A stretch of 64,000 bases of DNA from Magicicada septendecula (lineage: Eukaryota; Arthropoda; Insecta; Hemiptera; Cicadidae). Where the stretch lies: NCBI GenBank assembly GCA_034769895.1, contig CM068373.1, positions 23,192,620 to 23,256,619 of the forward strand. Direction: 5' to 3'. Numbering within the stretch: position 1 is the stretch's first letter; each line of letters starts with the position of its first letter. The notes under the pieces were generated by a model that was not told where the DNA came from, ran no database searches, and saw only the letters and a list, made by a program, of their open reading frames with translations. A program made the position numbers and the translations under genes. Of this stretch, positions 12,451 to 23,961 are shown piece by piece.

Positions 12451-13149
12451 AATAGGGCGGCCAAATTTACTGTAATACTTGCAATATTATTCTAGTGTCC
12501 CATTCTTCTAGTGTATTTATTTCTTTTATCCAGACCATACGCAATAGACCATGTAACCTGGCATTAACAATATTACCACCAACCTTCAGTGATTCTGTAA
12601 CATTATAACATTGTACTGTCCTGGGGCTCTGTTTTTCTTAGCCTAACCAACTGCATTTCTAAATCGTCTCGCGTGGGATTTTTATAATTATTACTGTTTG
12701 TTTTATATTAGAATTATAAATGGGTTTCGTAATGTTATTTTTTCGATCGTCTGTGTAAATGTCAGTCTGTTATTATTTTAACTGAATGAAAGTAACATTA
12801 GTTACGAGAGAGCTGTTCAAAGTGTGTTTGAACACTATTCTGAAATGTACAGTTTTGACATTTTTCAAATTTGACTGAAGTGTAATTGAATGACAACAAG
12901 CAGACTTAGACAAGCTCAGTTTTAGTATGTAGTGCGCTTGCCTAATCTCTTGTTACCTTGTAGAACGCATCAGTTGTAATCCAGCGTCAATGTAAGAGGC
13001 GCTTTGCTGACACGCCATTATGCCCTCTGACTGTCAAAAATCTTCACTTTTCTGGGTCATTTTAGGAAAAGAATCATTTAGAAATTACGTGGTGTTATGT
13101 CTAGTGAGGTGTCGGAAAAATCTAGAAGTTTCGTGTTTGACTAAGACAT
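12451..13149. other. Non-coding, no gene recognised
   Basis: No recognised coding sequence or repeat boundary. Confidence 0.4.
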
Positions 13150-13900
13150 GCTAGACCAGACGTGACTACTGGACGGGGGGGTTACCCTGATACAGTAATG
13201 CATCACGTTCACAGACCTAACTTCTGGCTCCAAATTGCATCAAAACTACATCGCGAAACCCGCATAAGTTATAGTGCTGTTTATTAACAGTTTGATCTTA
13301 TGACGCGTATTTGTGTTGCACAGTTCTGTCTTAGTCCAGGAAAACAGTCAGCATCCCTTTCACTTTTCTCCTCACTTGTCTCGCATTCTTTACTTTTGGG
13401 AACGATGATGACTTCCACTGTGGCACCTGAACGTTGTTTTCTGGATTATACTCATACACGCAAAACTTGTCAGTAGTTATCACGGTCCTAAGGATCACTT
13501 TTCACGCACTCCAGCATGTTCTGTACAATGTCAAATGAATCTAATTCAGGGTCAAATGAAAGTCACGTTAGCAAATCTGTGCATACCGATATCACCTGTT
13601 AAATATCGTATGTTCCAAAGTCTTGCTAATCCCAATGACATTTAAAATTTCTCAGTTGATAAGGTTCGTTTCTCGACGATTTTACATTACCATATTGTTC
13701 ATGATGTTAATGATATCTGGATTTCGGCATGTTGACACCTTAGGTTCCTAGTCACTGCCAAGAGAAACTGGACGGTTTTCTAAAAAAAAAATTACACGAC
13801 CCTTAACTTTGTGTAAACCCCATGCCGACATACCCAAATTTATTTAATTTTACGAATTGATTCGCTTTGGGAGAACTTGATGCAGTAACGTTGTTAACAC
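13150..13900 (-). pseudogene. Mariner-type transposase pseudogene
   Basis: The minus strand, with frame changes, gives MLECVKSDPNF-like wording, then VITTDKFCVYEYNPEN, QVPQWKSSSFPKVKNARQVR and KVKGMLTVFLD. This is the catalytic half of mariner transposases, where the usual text is TGDE-W-V-Y-Y-D-P-x-x-K-x-Q-x-x-Q-W-K and MLTVFFD. The first catalytic Asp box reads TTDKF rather than GDET, so the Glu-Thr is already lost. Several stops and frameshifts are present and no 5' or 3' inverted repeats were identified. An old mariner copy. Confidence 0.7.
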
Positions 13901-16030
13901 GTTCAGTCATTGTACACAAAGTGAAAATGCTAAAACCAATTTACCGTACACAATGTTTGCTGGTCAATAATTGACAAACGCACTGCAGAGCACTACAAGA
14001 AAACCATGCTTGTGCGTCAGTTTTTCTGCTGCGCTTACCCCTATTTACTGCTCACATTCAAATACATTTTCAGAAAAAAAAGCGTCAACGGGATAACCAA
14101 GTTTAGCAGTAACTATGTGACATAGTTTACTTTATTCAACATCTTGAATAAATTGAGATTATTCCATAGCTTCCTTTGGGAGCATCTAGAAAGACCGTCC
14201 AACGGAACGATTCTGACTAAGTCTTTTAGCTTTTTTAAACCTTGAACTCGTTGAAGTAACTTGGGGCCTAACTTTGGGGGGGGTAGGGTAAAGCTTCACA
14301 AATTCAAGTGTGTAGTGAGACCGTATATATAATAACATTAATAAAATATATTATATACAAAATTAGAAAGATTAGTAATAATTCTTAGTTAGTAAACGAG
14401 GGCAATTTCATTTTTTAATGATCAACAAACCTTTCTTCATACGTTGTACTTCCAGTTATGTTTACCTAGAACAAATATACTGTAGGCCTATAAACATAAA
14501 CAATTTCAGTTCTTCCAATTCTTATACCCAGTTTTCGTAAACGCATCCTCTCCCTTAGGCACACTGTTACAAAATGCTCGGCAGTAGTAGCAGTAAGCAG
14601 AATCAGTCACAACACAAAGAAATTTTCAAATTGCCAGTCAGGCAATTTTCAAATAAATTAAGCGGTGTTACTCCTTTGCGTTTCTTATCTCCCATTTCTC
14701 AGAACTTAGGAACACAAAAAACCAAAACAATAACAACAATAACGAATTAAGAAAGAGACAATCGATGTGTACTTTAACGGACTACGTACACGACCGAGTA
14801 ACCGACCGCACTTGTATCAGTAATCATTAACAAATAACAGTTCCAAACGACCGTCTTTTAAGATTCGTGAACAAAGCCATCGACGTCTTGCACAGTAAGC
14901 CAGCTTTGTTCATACTGCCAAGTCTGGTATCCATATCATACCGCTCTCTTTTACACTGGCCTGTAGTGTTTGCGAAATTCTGCTGAACTGAAAACAGCGA
15001 TAATATCGAATCAAACACAGTAAACAATCCGAGCACAGAGTTGATGACTCAGAAGAATATGTGCGATAAACAGAGGAAAGTAAAGAGTGCGAATTCTTAT
15101 AAGTACAGCTGCGCTTATTGTTTCATTAAGGTGTTCTAAAACAATATTTGTGTAAAAAGCACTGTATTCCAGTTAATTAGGTCTCTCGCCTTTTTTTTTC
15201 GAGCAGAAATATTATTTTGACGTATACCATTCAAATCTGTTAAACATTCCCCTTACAACTTTCTTCGAAAGAAATAAGAATAATAAATTTATGTCAACTA
15301 GTCGTCTGATAACAGTACAGACGTGGATAAATAGTGCTTACTGTGCTCGCAAGCATAGAAACTGTCTCCTGTTTGACTATTTGTTAGTTTCTATTTATAA
15401 CAACTGGGAATAAAATGTTATAATGCTCGGAACCCTTGCCCCTCCCAAGTTACGCCTAAGCTTGAACTGCTCCTTCAACGTTGTCCGTGCTCTTCTCACA
15501 TCTCTTGATCTCTGCTAATTACAGTACACAAAATTTGTATAACTAAATCCTTTCTCAAACAAGTCCTCAACATAACGACAATTACATTAATTTTTACTTG
15601 AAGACATACTCCGCCCCGGCAACATTCATAACTTTGGACAAAAATTCCTGACGGCTCAGAGTAGGAAGAGCAAATAGGCAATCTGCACTCGTGGGCCAGA
15701 GCACGTGAGTCAACGAGGCAACTATCTGAGAGCTTAAAGCAGTAGAAACGTGTTAGGCTTTCTTGATCGCGCCTACCCAGCGAATGAATTAACCCCTCCC
15801 ACCTCTTAAAAGTATAGCTAAATCACGGTAAGTATAGAACACTGTAGATGACAACGCTGTGTGCGCAGTAGCATTACTGAGTACGTGACGTCACACGTCC
15901 CACTAGTATCTTACAGCGCTTTGCTATCTTACGAGTACATGCCGTGTTTATTATCGTGCTTTTGTGTGCCTTTATGTGTTTTTTTGTATGTTACAGGTGT
16001 TTAAATTTTGTATTGAGTGTTCTGTGAAAA
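13901..16030. other. Non-coding, no gene recognised
   Basis: Only chance open frames (14,827-15,036 and 15,496-15,681, minus strand). The segment 15,740-15,830 repeats in altered form at 16,895-16,985 (shared ggctttcttga and catgaatta words), pointing to a further dispersed repeat. Confidence 0.45.
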
Positions 16031-16399
16031 ATGGCTTCCACTTGTGCTGTTGCAACGTGTAAAAACAATAAAGCGACAGGTATTACCTTACACAGATTTC
16101 CGAAAGAACTAAACGTGCAACGTGCCTGGGTTCATTTCTGTCAACGTAAACGTAGCTTCAACGTGTAGAAAGCTGTTTTGTGCTCTGAACATTTTGATTT
16201 AAACGATTACGAACGGGATTTACAGGCCGAGTTGTTACACATTTCCTCTAAGGAAAGATTAAAGAAGACGGCAATTCCTCAACTAAATATTTCGCAATCT
16301 TCAGAAAAATGTGCTACGTCTTTGTTAAATGAAACTGATCGTAAAAGCAGATTTGAAATTAGAAAACAAAAGCAGGATATCAGCGATTTATTAATGTAA
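16031..16399 (+). pseudogene. THAP zinc-finger domain remnant
   Basis: From the ATG at 16,031 the frame reads MASTCAVATCKNNKATGI, LHRFPKELNVQRAWVHFC, then a stop at about 16,165, then KAVLCSEHFDLNDYERDL and TAIPQLNI. This is a THAP DNA-binding domain: C-x4-C near the start, the invariant Pro in HRFPK, Trp in AWVHF, the C-x2-H pair as CSEHF, and the closing A-V/I-P-x-L/I motif as TAIPQL. THAP domains occur in P-element-type transposases and in derived host regulators. One in-frame stop breaks it, and after 16,400 repeat sequence takes over. Probably the N-terminus of a dead transposon or retro-copy; a host exon is less likely because of the stop. Confidence 0.65.
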
Positions 16400-16545
16400 T
16401 GTTCACGCCAGCCTTGTTGTAGCTGGTGTTCACACTATGAAACACTGTATAAAAGGCTGGTGTGCGCATGTGCGAAATACCTAAAACAAGTTGTGACCCT
16501 CGCAACTAGTTGTTTGCCCATCTGAGGATCTCTAAGAGACTGTAC
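16400..16545. repeat. Dispersed repeat R2, copy 1
   Basis: Matches 17,762-17,905: both contain gtgcgcatgtgcgaaata and tatgaaacactgta, followed by cctcgcaac. The two copies flank the TIR element at 16,997-17,697, but only as part of a larger duplicated landscape. Function unknown. Confidence 0.6.
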
Positions 16546-16996
16546 AATTCCTGTCGTCAGGTCTATACATACTTAACCAAAGTGGAAATCGTTTGTAAAC
16601 TATCTGCGTTGAAAGCAGTCAGATGTCTAATTACAGCTGGCGCTATGAAATACTCAATGTACATTGTTCTCGTAATAACAACATAATTATTTACATATTA
16701 TTTCCTATTAGGTGTTATTTTATTCCGAGAAATTATAAAATACATTTTGGTCCATTATAAATTGTGTCACAATTGTTTGCACTTTACACTGCCGATACAA
16801 GATTTCCTATTTACGTTACCGCTTTTGTCTACTCTGGGATAACTGGATTGCAAGGATGTCATTCAAAAAGCTTGTGATTATGACTTACTGCTGTAGGCCG
16901 GCCAGGCTTTCTTGAACAGTCCTCTGCGCCGACCCAATGCATGAATTACCCCCACTTTCAAGTATCGCCAAGTTATCTAGAGAGAAGAGAGGGGAG

Positions 16997-17130
16997 GGGT
17001 CTTTTGCGTTATACGACCACAAAGCATTGGCATTGGCATTTTGTTCATCTTTCATTAAACTGAGTATAGTTCTCATAATTTGCTGTCTCTGTTTACTGAT
17101 TAGTTAAAAGCTGCGTCCAGTCTCGCCTCT

Positions 17131-17166
<36 letters not shown>

Positions 17167-17697
17167 TTTATACGAGTTGATTATAGAAACAAAAGCGAGT
17201 AATATTAAAGGCAGTCAGCGGGTCTTTTCTGTTTTGTAACAATATCATAATAGTGAAAACTTACCAAAATAATGATGTAGATCTCAATAGAAGACTTTTG
17301 ACACCAAAAACACCTAACCTAACCTAACCCAATTTCACGAACTGGAAAGTTATTGTTAATAATTCAGGAGGCCAAAAGGCCTTGATGTCCTGTATAATTT
17401 GTTCAAATAAGTCAGTGCCTGCATGTCGCTTCCGCCACATAAACTCACACAGGTAAGAGTCTAACATTTCCCTGAGTTCCGCACTCTTTCCTATTTCGAC
17501 GCTTGGCTGACGACGGTGGAGCGATAAGATAACTTATAATTATTCTTGTATAGTGTACGACAGTCTGTAAATGAGAGAATATCATTTTAACTAATCACTA
17601 AACAGAGATAGCAAATTCTGAGAACTATACTCAGTTTAATGAAAGATGAACAAAATGCCAATGCCAATGATTTGTGGTCGTATAACGCAAAAGACCC
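16997..17697. mobile_element. Non-autonomous TIR transposon T1, copy 1
   Basis: A 701-bp element with long inverted ends (about 115 bp each) beginning GGGTCTTTTGCGTTATACG and ending with its reverse complement. The flanks gaggggag (16,989-16,996) and gaggggag (17,698-17,705) are identical, a perfect 8-bp target-site duplication. It has no transposase; the interior holds a (TG)n tract. A second copy at 60,202-60,997 has the same ends and its own duplication. Eight-base duplications fit hAT, P or Merlin superfamilies; the GGG- terminus does not look like a standard hAT end, so the superfamily is left open. Confidence 0.85.
17134..17165. repeat. (TG)n microsatellite in T1 copy 1
   Basis: About 32 bases of TG dinucleotides inside the TIR element; the equivalent tract in copy 2 is roughly three times as long. 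Confidence 0.95.
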
Positions 17698-17761
17698 GAG
17701 GGGAGACGACGCTATAACGTTCACTGTCTCACTTCCATATTATTTCCCTCTCTGTCACACA

Positions 17762-17905
17762 CATGCTTCCGTTGTTCTCGCCAGTCTTGTTGCAGCCGAT
17801 GTTCACGCTATGAAACACTGTACAAGACTGTTGTGCGCATGTGCGAAATAAATAAAAACTTTGTTAGCCTCGCAACGAGGTGTTTGTCTACTCCCAATCG
17901 AGATC
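17762..17905. repeat. Dispersed repeat R2, copy 2
   Basis: Second copy of the sequence at 16,400-16,545, in the same orientation, with scattered substitutions. Confidence 0.6.
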
Positions 17906-18300
17906 TGAGTGTTCGATTTACATCGTCCTGCCTCTACCAGTAAAATTTTGAGTAAGATTTATGGAAAGTAAAAAAGTATTTAGAAATATTATATAGCTAC
18001 GAACGTTTTGTCTTATGAATACTTAAAATTCATAAAATTGTTTGTATTGTGTTCATGTACAACTATCGTCACAGAAGAGTAACTGTACTAATAGCATTTA
18101 GGAACATAAAATAATAAGAGGTTCTTATAAATATATATAAATTATATTAGGTACAATGTACATGCTATTACATATACAACAGCGAAAAAATATATTTAAA
18201 ATAACTAATTTGGTCAACAGCATTAAACGAAATAAGAGAAGACAGCAAAACAATCAGTTAAAAAATTTTAAAATTATGAATAGTAAAATAATTACCTCTG
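17906..18300. other. Non-coding, no gene recognised
   Basis: AT-rich spacer without recognised content. Confidence 0.4.
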
Positions 18301-18339
18301 TTTTGCCCGTCTGGTGACCTTTTCCTTTTTATATATTAA

Positions 18340-18371
18340 AACGCGTTTCGGGACATGTGTCCCATCATCAG
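18340..18371 (-). ncRNA. Hammerhead-like core, Penelope-type terminal repeat
   Basis: On the minus strand: CTGATGA, T, GGGAC-ACAT-GTCCC (perfect 5-bp stem II), GAA, ACGCGT. The palindrome and downstream layout resemble the Penelope family A motif at 25,931. Pairing for stem I is weak, so it is probably a decayed solo terminal repeat. Confidence 0.55.
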
Positions 18372-18887
18372 GTATAATCCCTTGGTGAAGTTCGTTCAAT
18401 GATTAAAACAATTTTCATACAATTTTACACGTGTCATAATTAAATATAAAATAAAAATATCTAAACGCGGGAACACACGCGATGTCGTTGGTGCGCACCA
18501 CAGAATACTACCAACGGAATAATTTTAAAAATATTAATACGATTTTTTTTAATTGTCCAAGAAGGAATATTTTAATTGGCACTAAGCGTTGAATATATTT
18601 ATTAATCAAATGTTACAGTACTTTTCAAAAACATTGAACTGAAACGATTTTAAGATGACAGGTGTTTCATAAGTAGAACATCGGAAAACTACGGAATAAC
18701 GGAAATTTACACAATTCATGAACCATAATAATATACATGTACAAACAATTCAAATTATTTTCATAATACGATGGCCAGCTGAAGAGTTCGCGGAGCGACA
18801 TCTATATATAAGCGGTAGTATTAAAATGTTTCGTGTGTTCTAATATTCTTATTTTTGTTTTGATGGTTCATCCTCTTCATTCACGCA

Positions 18888-19002
18888 CTTAATATTAGTG
18901 ATAAATTGTTAACTTTCACTTGTGAACATTTACGTTACGAGGACATTAAAAAACGTAGGCCTAAGTGTTCACAAGTGAAAGTTACAATTTATCACTAATT
19001 TT
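18888..19002. repeat. Inverted repeat (hairpin)
   Basis: The left arm around ttagtgataaattgttaact and the right arm around agttacaatttatcactaat are near-perfect reverse complements separated by about 30 bases. No ribozyme core is visible. Possibly a fold-back scrap. Confidence 0.7.
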
Positions 19003-19139
19003 TATTTTGTATAAACATCTGTCAGTTTCAAACTATCAGTCAATTTATTAATTATTTAACAGCTGTTCGAAATTTACGTGTCATACGAGTTTTAAAAAAG
19101 TTGACAAAATCAAGAATTATTTGTTGGAAAACGTCTAGA

Positions 19140-19290
19140 TTCAATGGAAATACAAAACGAAACGATAAATGCGTTATATGCTGAGCCTTCAGAAACAATG
19201 GCTTGTTAATGGGCACTCGATTTTAAAAGTGATCATACTAGCACTCAAGGTGATCCCCGCAGTGGACGCTCAAAAGTATTCCAAATGCGT
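19140..19290 (+). pseudogene. Possible mariner N-terminal scrap
   Basis: A short frame with one stop gives ALDFKSDHTSTQGDPRSGRS, matching the helix-turn-helix/linker wording of mariner transposases (F-K-x-G-R-x-S-x-x-D-x-x-R-S-G-R-P). Nothing catalytic follows. Low confidence because of the short length. Confidence 0.4.
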
Positions 19291-19429
19291 CACCAATCTT
19301 GCACAAAGTATTTTCATACAAAGTTTTTGTTAAAATATGATACACTCTGAAGATGATAAGTCAAAGTCAAAGTGTGATATGAAGCAAAGAAACAACAGGA
19401 AGAAAAAAAAGAAACAAACACCAAGAAAA

Positions 19430-19782
19430 AGTCCTTATCAAGTGATAGTAAGGAAGAAGAAGAGACTGAAATTAAACCAAAATGGTTTAAATCACCTGTA
19501 GATTTATACAGAATTATAAATAATGGTTTAAGTGCAACGTTTCCTATTGTCAAAACTATTCAACAGATCTTCATGACACTTCCGATTTCAAATGCGTCAG
19601 GAGAACGTTCCTTCAGTGCTTTGAAAAGAGTAAAAACATTTTTTAGATCATCTTTAAGCCAAGAACACTTAAGTAGCTTAGCAATTTTATATATAGAAAA
19701 TGAGGCTTTGAAAGAAATAAATTATGACAAATTGATAGACAATTTTGTAAGAAATAAAGGTAGAAAAGTTCATTTAACTTAG
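19430..19782 (+). pseudogene. hAT transposase C-terminal dimerisation domain
   Basis: The open frame gives WFKSPVDLYRIINNGLSATF, then IFMTLPISNASGERSFSALK, RVKTFFRSSLSQEHLSSLAI and ENEALKEINYDKLIDNF. This is the C-terminal hATC dimerisation domain of hAT transposases related to ZMYM-type proteins (P-V-S-N/T-A-S-x-E-R-S-F-S-x-L-K-x-x-K and LSSLAxLxIE are hallmarks). The catalytic RNase-H-like portion is missing upstream, where a mariner scrap sits instead. A matching hAT 3' terminus lies at 20,090-20,150, so this is a 5'-deleted hAT element. Confidence 0.85.
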
Positions 19783-20089
19783 GGCAAAAATCAAATAAAA
19801 CATACTTGTTTAAAATAGTTAAAGTTTGAGATTTGTGTTTTAGAATAAACAATTTGATAATTCAGTAAACTGTGTGTCTAAAGCCTTGTGTATTATTTGA
19901 ATCTATTACTTCGATTTAAATTAAGTGCCTTAGATCCTTTTTTTACAATCTTTAATTATTTTTGTACTTTCTTATATATAGGCCAATAAAATACTTTTAT
20001 TTTTCTACAGTTCTTATTTTCACAGACTATAATTAAAACTGAACAATTGTACTGTAAATTTGTTGTGACATATTTAGTTTTTCGTTTTT

Positions 20090-20150
20090 GACTAGGGGGC
20101 CCCCAAAATGCTCAGCGCACAGGGTCCCTCACAATGTAAATCCGCCTCTG
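20090..20150 (+). mobile_element. 3' terminus of the hAT element
   Basis: Read in reverse, the end is CAGAGGCGGATTTACATTG followed by gagggacc and a run of G/C, a standard terminus of ZMYM-type hAT elements (CAGGGGCGGATTTA class). It belongs to the transposase remnant just upstream. No matching left end was found next to it; a related solo left end occurs at about 49,598. Confidence 0.75.
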
Positions 20151-20754
20151 GATACACATGCTTACGTGAGATACCTGTGATCTTAGAAATGTAATCCACT
20201 TACCATCGCTGGTCTTCCAACAACGTGTATGAAATTTTTTTATTGATATCTGGAGCGCTGTTGCACATTTTTTGGCGTACACTGAGGGAATCGTCAACTT
20301 CAATGCCTGCACAACCATGATTAAACGTGTGTACCCACTTACAAACCATTTGTTTTAAAGCCCTGTGTTTTAACAGACAATTTTTAATATCTCATGACCA
20401 TTTATCATTTCGTTGTTAATTTACATTGGCGCTAGATATTTTTCTATAAACACTTCGGATACAGGACGATGTTTGATTTTGTCCATTTTTCAAAACACGC
20501 GTGACACGTAAATTTCAAACAGCTGGTAAACAATGAAGATATTGACAGGACAGATTTAGGAATTAACAGATGTTTACACGAAATATGAATCTTACAACAC
20601 ACGAGAAATTTCTGTTCTACAACTAACATATAGGTGTCGCTTCGAGAACTTTTCAAGTGACCCTCGTAGCATACATAGCAGTTTTTATCTCTAACAGCAA
20701 GTTGTAAAAAAGAAGAAAACTAAATATAATTATTTCACTACAACTCAGAACACA
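20151..20754. other. Non-coding, no gene recognised
   Basis: Chance open frames only. Confidence 0.4.
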
Positions 20755-21640
20755 AAACTTTTTATGGGTAAAAACGGAAAAGTTTTACCTTATAACCTGA
20801 ACCGGTTTTCACTTTTAAAAAGCTTCTTCAGAGGTTGCCGCTGGTAGCACTGTCCGTCATTTTGTTGGGGACGGAATCGATTTTCGAAAGATCGATGTTG
20901 AATGTGTGGGGTGTGATATGTTCGAATAATGCGTGCGATTTTAATTGTGTCTGTTCGTTTAGGATGTCGTTTTAATGTGTTTTCGTGTGTTTATATATTT
21001 CCAATTGTTCCAGAGTATCTAGTTTTCGGCATTTTGTGTGTACGTGTAGAATGTCCATGTTATTGTCGATGTTTTTGTATGCGTGGTTTGCTTCAATGAG
21101 GTGGTTTGCAAAGGTGGATTCTGTAGTGGAGTGTAGAGTCTTTGTGTGTTCAATGTATCTTTGTTTGAAGCTACGTCCTGTCTGGCCTATGTAGAATTTG
21201 TTGCAGTCTGAGCAATTTAATTTGTAAACACCGGGTAGATCGAAATTGTTTTGTGCTTTGTGTGTGTGTGTTTTGATAGTGTGTGTTCTGTTTTGTTAGC
21301 AGTGTTGTAAGCGATTCTGTATCCTGCTTTTTTGGATTTGTGGGCTATTTTTTCAGTTTGTTTGTTGATGTATGTTAGTGTTATGAATTTGTTGTTTTCT
21401 GTCTTTGTCTGTTGTTTGTTTTGTGTAGGAGTTTACTGACTATTGTTCTGTCATATCCGTTAGATTCTGCTAGATATTTTATCATGTTTAGTTCGTCTTT
21501 GTAGTCTTTTTCATCTAGGGGGATGTTGTTAAGTCTATGTGTCATGGTTCTGAAGGCAGCTAGTTTGTGTTGTATTGGGTGATTGGAGGAGTTGTGTATT
21601 AGTGTGTCAGTTGTTGTCACGAAATCCAAGAAAAAACTAG
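20755..21640 (-). pseudogene. Penelope-like element family B, GIY-YIG end, copy 2
   Basis: Opposite-strand copy of 5,330-6,150. Minus-strand reading gives HPIQHKLAAFRTMTHRLN, KYLAESNGYDRTIVSKLL, then the GIY-YIG region around 21,240-21,100 (LPGVYKLNCS..., FYIGQTGRSFKQRYIEHTK) and a Leu-Glu-rich end. The frame is broken near 21,370-21,300 and 20,990. Both copies begin at almost the same internal point of the element, so the family seems to be 5'-truncated at a preferred site. It ends in the hammerhead-like motif at 20,794-20,837. Confidence 0.8.
20794..20837 (-). ncRNA. Hammerhead-like ribozyme, Penelope family B copy 2
   Basis: On the minus strand: CAACCT, CTGAAGA, A, GCTTT-TTA-AAAGT stem II, GAA, the 8-base palindrome AACCGGTT as helix III, C (cleavage position), then AGGTT. 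Stem I is CAACCU with AGGUU, 5 of 6 pairs here and 6 of 6 in the copy at 40,090-40,134. All core bases are present apart from one extra A between the CUGANGA box and stem II. A strong structural candidate; activity untested. Confidence 0.7.
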
Positions 21641-22566
21641 TGACAGTCTTAAACCATAAAAAAGTACATAGACTATAATACACAAACGTAATGAATTTTA
21701 TTAACTCTTTAAACATATAATACATTTTTGGAATATTACAATTTACTATTGTAGAATTTTTCATCCTTCTTATATTTTTAATTTATATTTTCGATTTGTG
21801 TGACCACAAGGGTATGTAATATAAATTTCTTAGTCATTAATAATAAATATATTTGATTTCCGCAATCACATCCAAATATTTCTATAACATGTGTAACAAA
21901 TGTTTAACATATAAAAAATTATTTTTTCTTTATTTAGAACGTATAACAAACAATTACTGGTTAGTAATATTTCTACCTAAATATTTCATTTATTACAGTA
22001 TTCACTTTTATGAGCACCTTATACAATAATAAGTAATTGTAAATGTAATTTTCACTTTTTAATATTTACAACCTTTTTTTCACATAACAATTGAAATACA
22101 GTAATTACATTTTTCATAATTGAATAATAAAATAATGATAATGTCATGCGTGCTTCTCCCTCTGCGTGTGTGTGTATGTGTGTGTAAATAAAGTTTACTG
22201 ACTGAGATTCATTTGAATTTTTACACTCACATGTCCAGCGATATACTTTTCTACCTCGTGGTCCTGTTGTGATTGGACGAGGAAAATTGAACGAGTCATA
22301 AACATACGTTTGTATTTTTATATTTATGTAAATATGAATTAATAGGTTGTGTGTATTCAACATTCAACAACAATGATTTTAATTTTTTTTTTGTAATAGC
22401 TACATTAGTAAAGGGATATTATAAATGATTTTATTTTATGTACAAAATGAACGTATGTACAAATCAAACGTATATATTCCGAGTTTGTCATATCTGTAAT
22501 TTCTTCGTTTAAAAACTTTAAAATATATGTACAGTGTGTTAAAACTACTGCCGGTTTTTTACACAT
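21641..22566. other. Spacer downstream of the LRR gene
   Basis: AT-rich DNA between the Penelope fragment and the gene's 3' end. No coding sequence recognised; the longer open frames are AT-rich noise. Confidence 0.45.
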
Positions 22567-22662
22567 TTTATTTACAATTCCCCAGTTAATATGCCTTTAA
22601 ATTTAGATTTGAGATATGTTATAATTTAGACAACGGATTCTTTCGACAGTTTTTGATTTATT
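22567..22662 (-). promoter_or_regulatory. Candidate poly(A) signals of the LRR gene
   Basis: AATAAA on the minus strand at 22,662-22,657 and 22,572-22,567, about 60 and 150 bases beyond the stop codon. Either could end the transcript; AT-rich sequence makes chance matches likely. Confidence 0.4.
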
Positions 22663-22721
22663 TACATGTACGAATCAAATTGAGTGAAAGAGTTCATCTT
22701 TTCACTCATTCTCCACGTCTG

Positions 22722-22997
22722 CTAGGAATTCAGCGAAGTAGTCCCATGAGCACCAGGATCACCACTTTGCAAGGAGAAATGTCGGTATGACAAGTACTCT
22801 TGCGGTAACGGTTGGTCTTGTTTGGCCACTTCTCGCTGTTTCTTCAGCTTCAAATAGCCCAGAACAGACACTAAAATAATGAACACAATGAATCCCATAC
22901 AACTGCCGATGATCAGTCCCAGTCTGCGGGTCAGTATGGAGCTGACGCCGCGCTCGCTGGTCTGCAAGCCGCCTGAATCGCCTTCCAGCGTCCGCAC
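22722..22997 (-). CDS. LRR receptor gene, exon 4 (membrane helix and tail)
   Basis: Last coding exon. The acceptor is tttactgtag at 23,010-22,998, phase 0. It encodes residues about 1,267-1,357: a juxtamembrane stretch VRTLEGDSGGLQTSERG, a single hydrophobic helix LGLIIGSCMGFIVFIILVSV (about 1,292-1,315), a basic stop-transfer KLKKQRE, and a 42-residue tail with YLSYRHFSLQ, ending at TAG 22,724-22,722. The positive-inside rule and the signal peptide in exon 1 place the LRR array outside the cell. The preceding exon ends in phase 0 and the downstream frame is open, which supports the join. The tail carries Tyr and Ser residues but no signalling domain that I recognise. Confidence 0.85.
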   Translation of the reverse strand: MRTLEGDSGGLQTSERGVSSILTRRLGLIIGSCMGFIVFIILVSVLGYLKLKKQREVAKQDQPLPQEYLSYRHFSLQSGDPGAHGTTSLNS

Positions 22998-23079
22998 CTA
23001 CAGTAAACAGAGAAATATTTATTGGCATGCTTTATATATAAAATTCTCTTTGGTATTCTCTCCCCACCCATTCCTCATA

Positions 23080-23690
23080 AGATGAAAATGGCATATGATA
23101 TAACTAAAGATATTTACAATAAAAAGTGCATATCTAAATATCCTAAAATAAGGCATTACAGTACAGTAGTGACGCCAGAATGTCTATATGCAAGTGAATG
23201 TCTAGCATTGAATTATAATTTAGACAAACTAGAAATATTGGAAAGACGAATATTAGGAAAATATTAGGCCCACAAAAAACTTGAGAAGGTTGGAAATTAA
23301 GATGTAATGATGAAATATGTCAACGTATAGAAAATATATAAAAAACAACGAGAAAAAGAAGACTATTATTTTTTGGACATTCATATAGAATGGACGACAA
23401 TAGGTTGACAAAGCAAATCTTCAAATATCTGTGGGGAAAGACGTCAATATCAAGTTAGATTAAACAAGACTGAAAGGATTTAGAAAAAAATAATATACAC
23501 GCAGAAGAAGCAATTGAAAGAGACGTTTTTCGGGCAAAAATGTTAAAAATGGGAGGAGTCCAGGGTAGGAGAGAGAAAAACGAAGGTTCAAAGTGGACTG
23601 TGACAGGAAGAAGAGACACATTGAAAAGCTGTAAGAATATTGGAGAAAAAAGAAAGTACAAAAAGTAAAGAATTGAAATAGGTCCTTAGA
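23080..23690 (+). pseudogene. RTE-like RT C-terminal fragment in intron 3
   Basis: Broken frames give CLYASECLALNYNLDKLEIL, ERRILGK, then KRRLLFFGHSYRMDDNRLTK and a charged C-terminal stretch. The layout (Y-x-S-E block, L-x-x-L-E-R-x-I-L-G, F-G-H-x-x-R-M) is the RTE end. Antisense to the host gene, many stops. Confidence 0.65.
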
Positions 23691-23835
23691 TGGCAGATAC
23701 AACAACAAAAAATTCCCTCTGCAGTAACTGATACATATGAGGCCAAAAAGTAATCCTTGCGCAAATAGAAGTCTTGGGGAACAATTCTACAGCCTCTTCT
23801 GCTACCTGCAAGTATGTCCTCACACTCTTCATTTT

Positions 23836-23961
23836 GAACACAAAAGCTCTACTTCCTTGTATACTGATCAGTTAAGTCTGAATATAGTGATTGACCATGA
23901 ACACAAAAGATCTACTTCCTTGTATACTGATCAGTTAAGTCTGAATATAGTGATTGACCAT
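23836..23961. repeat. 63-bp tandem duplication
   Basis: Two head-to-tail units of 63 bases, differing by about one base, starting gaacacaaaa at 23,836 and 23,899. Sixty-three is a multiple of three but the surrounding frame is not convincingly coding. A recent local duplication. Confidence 0.9.

Noticed and set aside
19314-19342. Hammerhead-like CTGAAGATGA near 19,340
   Set aside because: No stem II, no GAAA partner and no pairing flanks; a chance match to the short box.
20985-21194. Plus-strand frame with MCLYISNCSRVSS start
   Set aside because: Antisense shadow of Penelope family B; the same shadow appears at 5,737-6,096.
22759-23028. Alternative minus-strand frame over exon 4
   Set aside because: It is in a different frame from the exon, gives no membrane helix and would break the splice phase.
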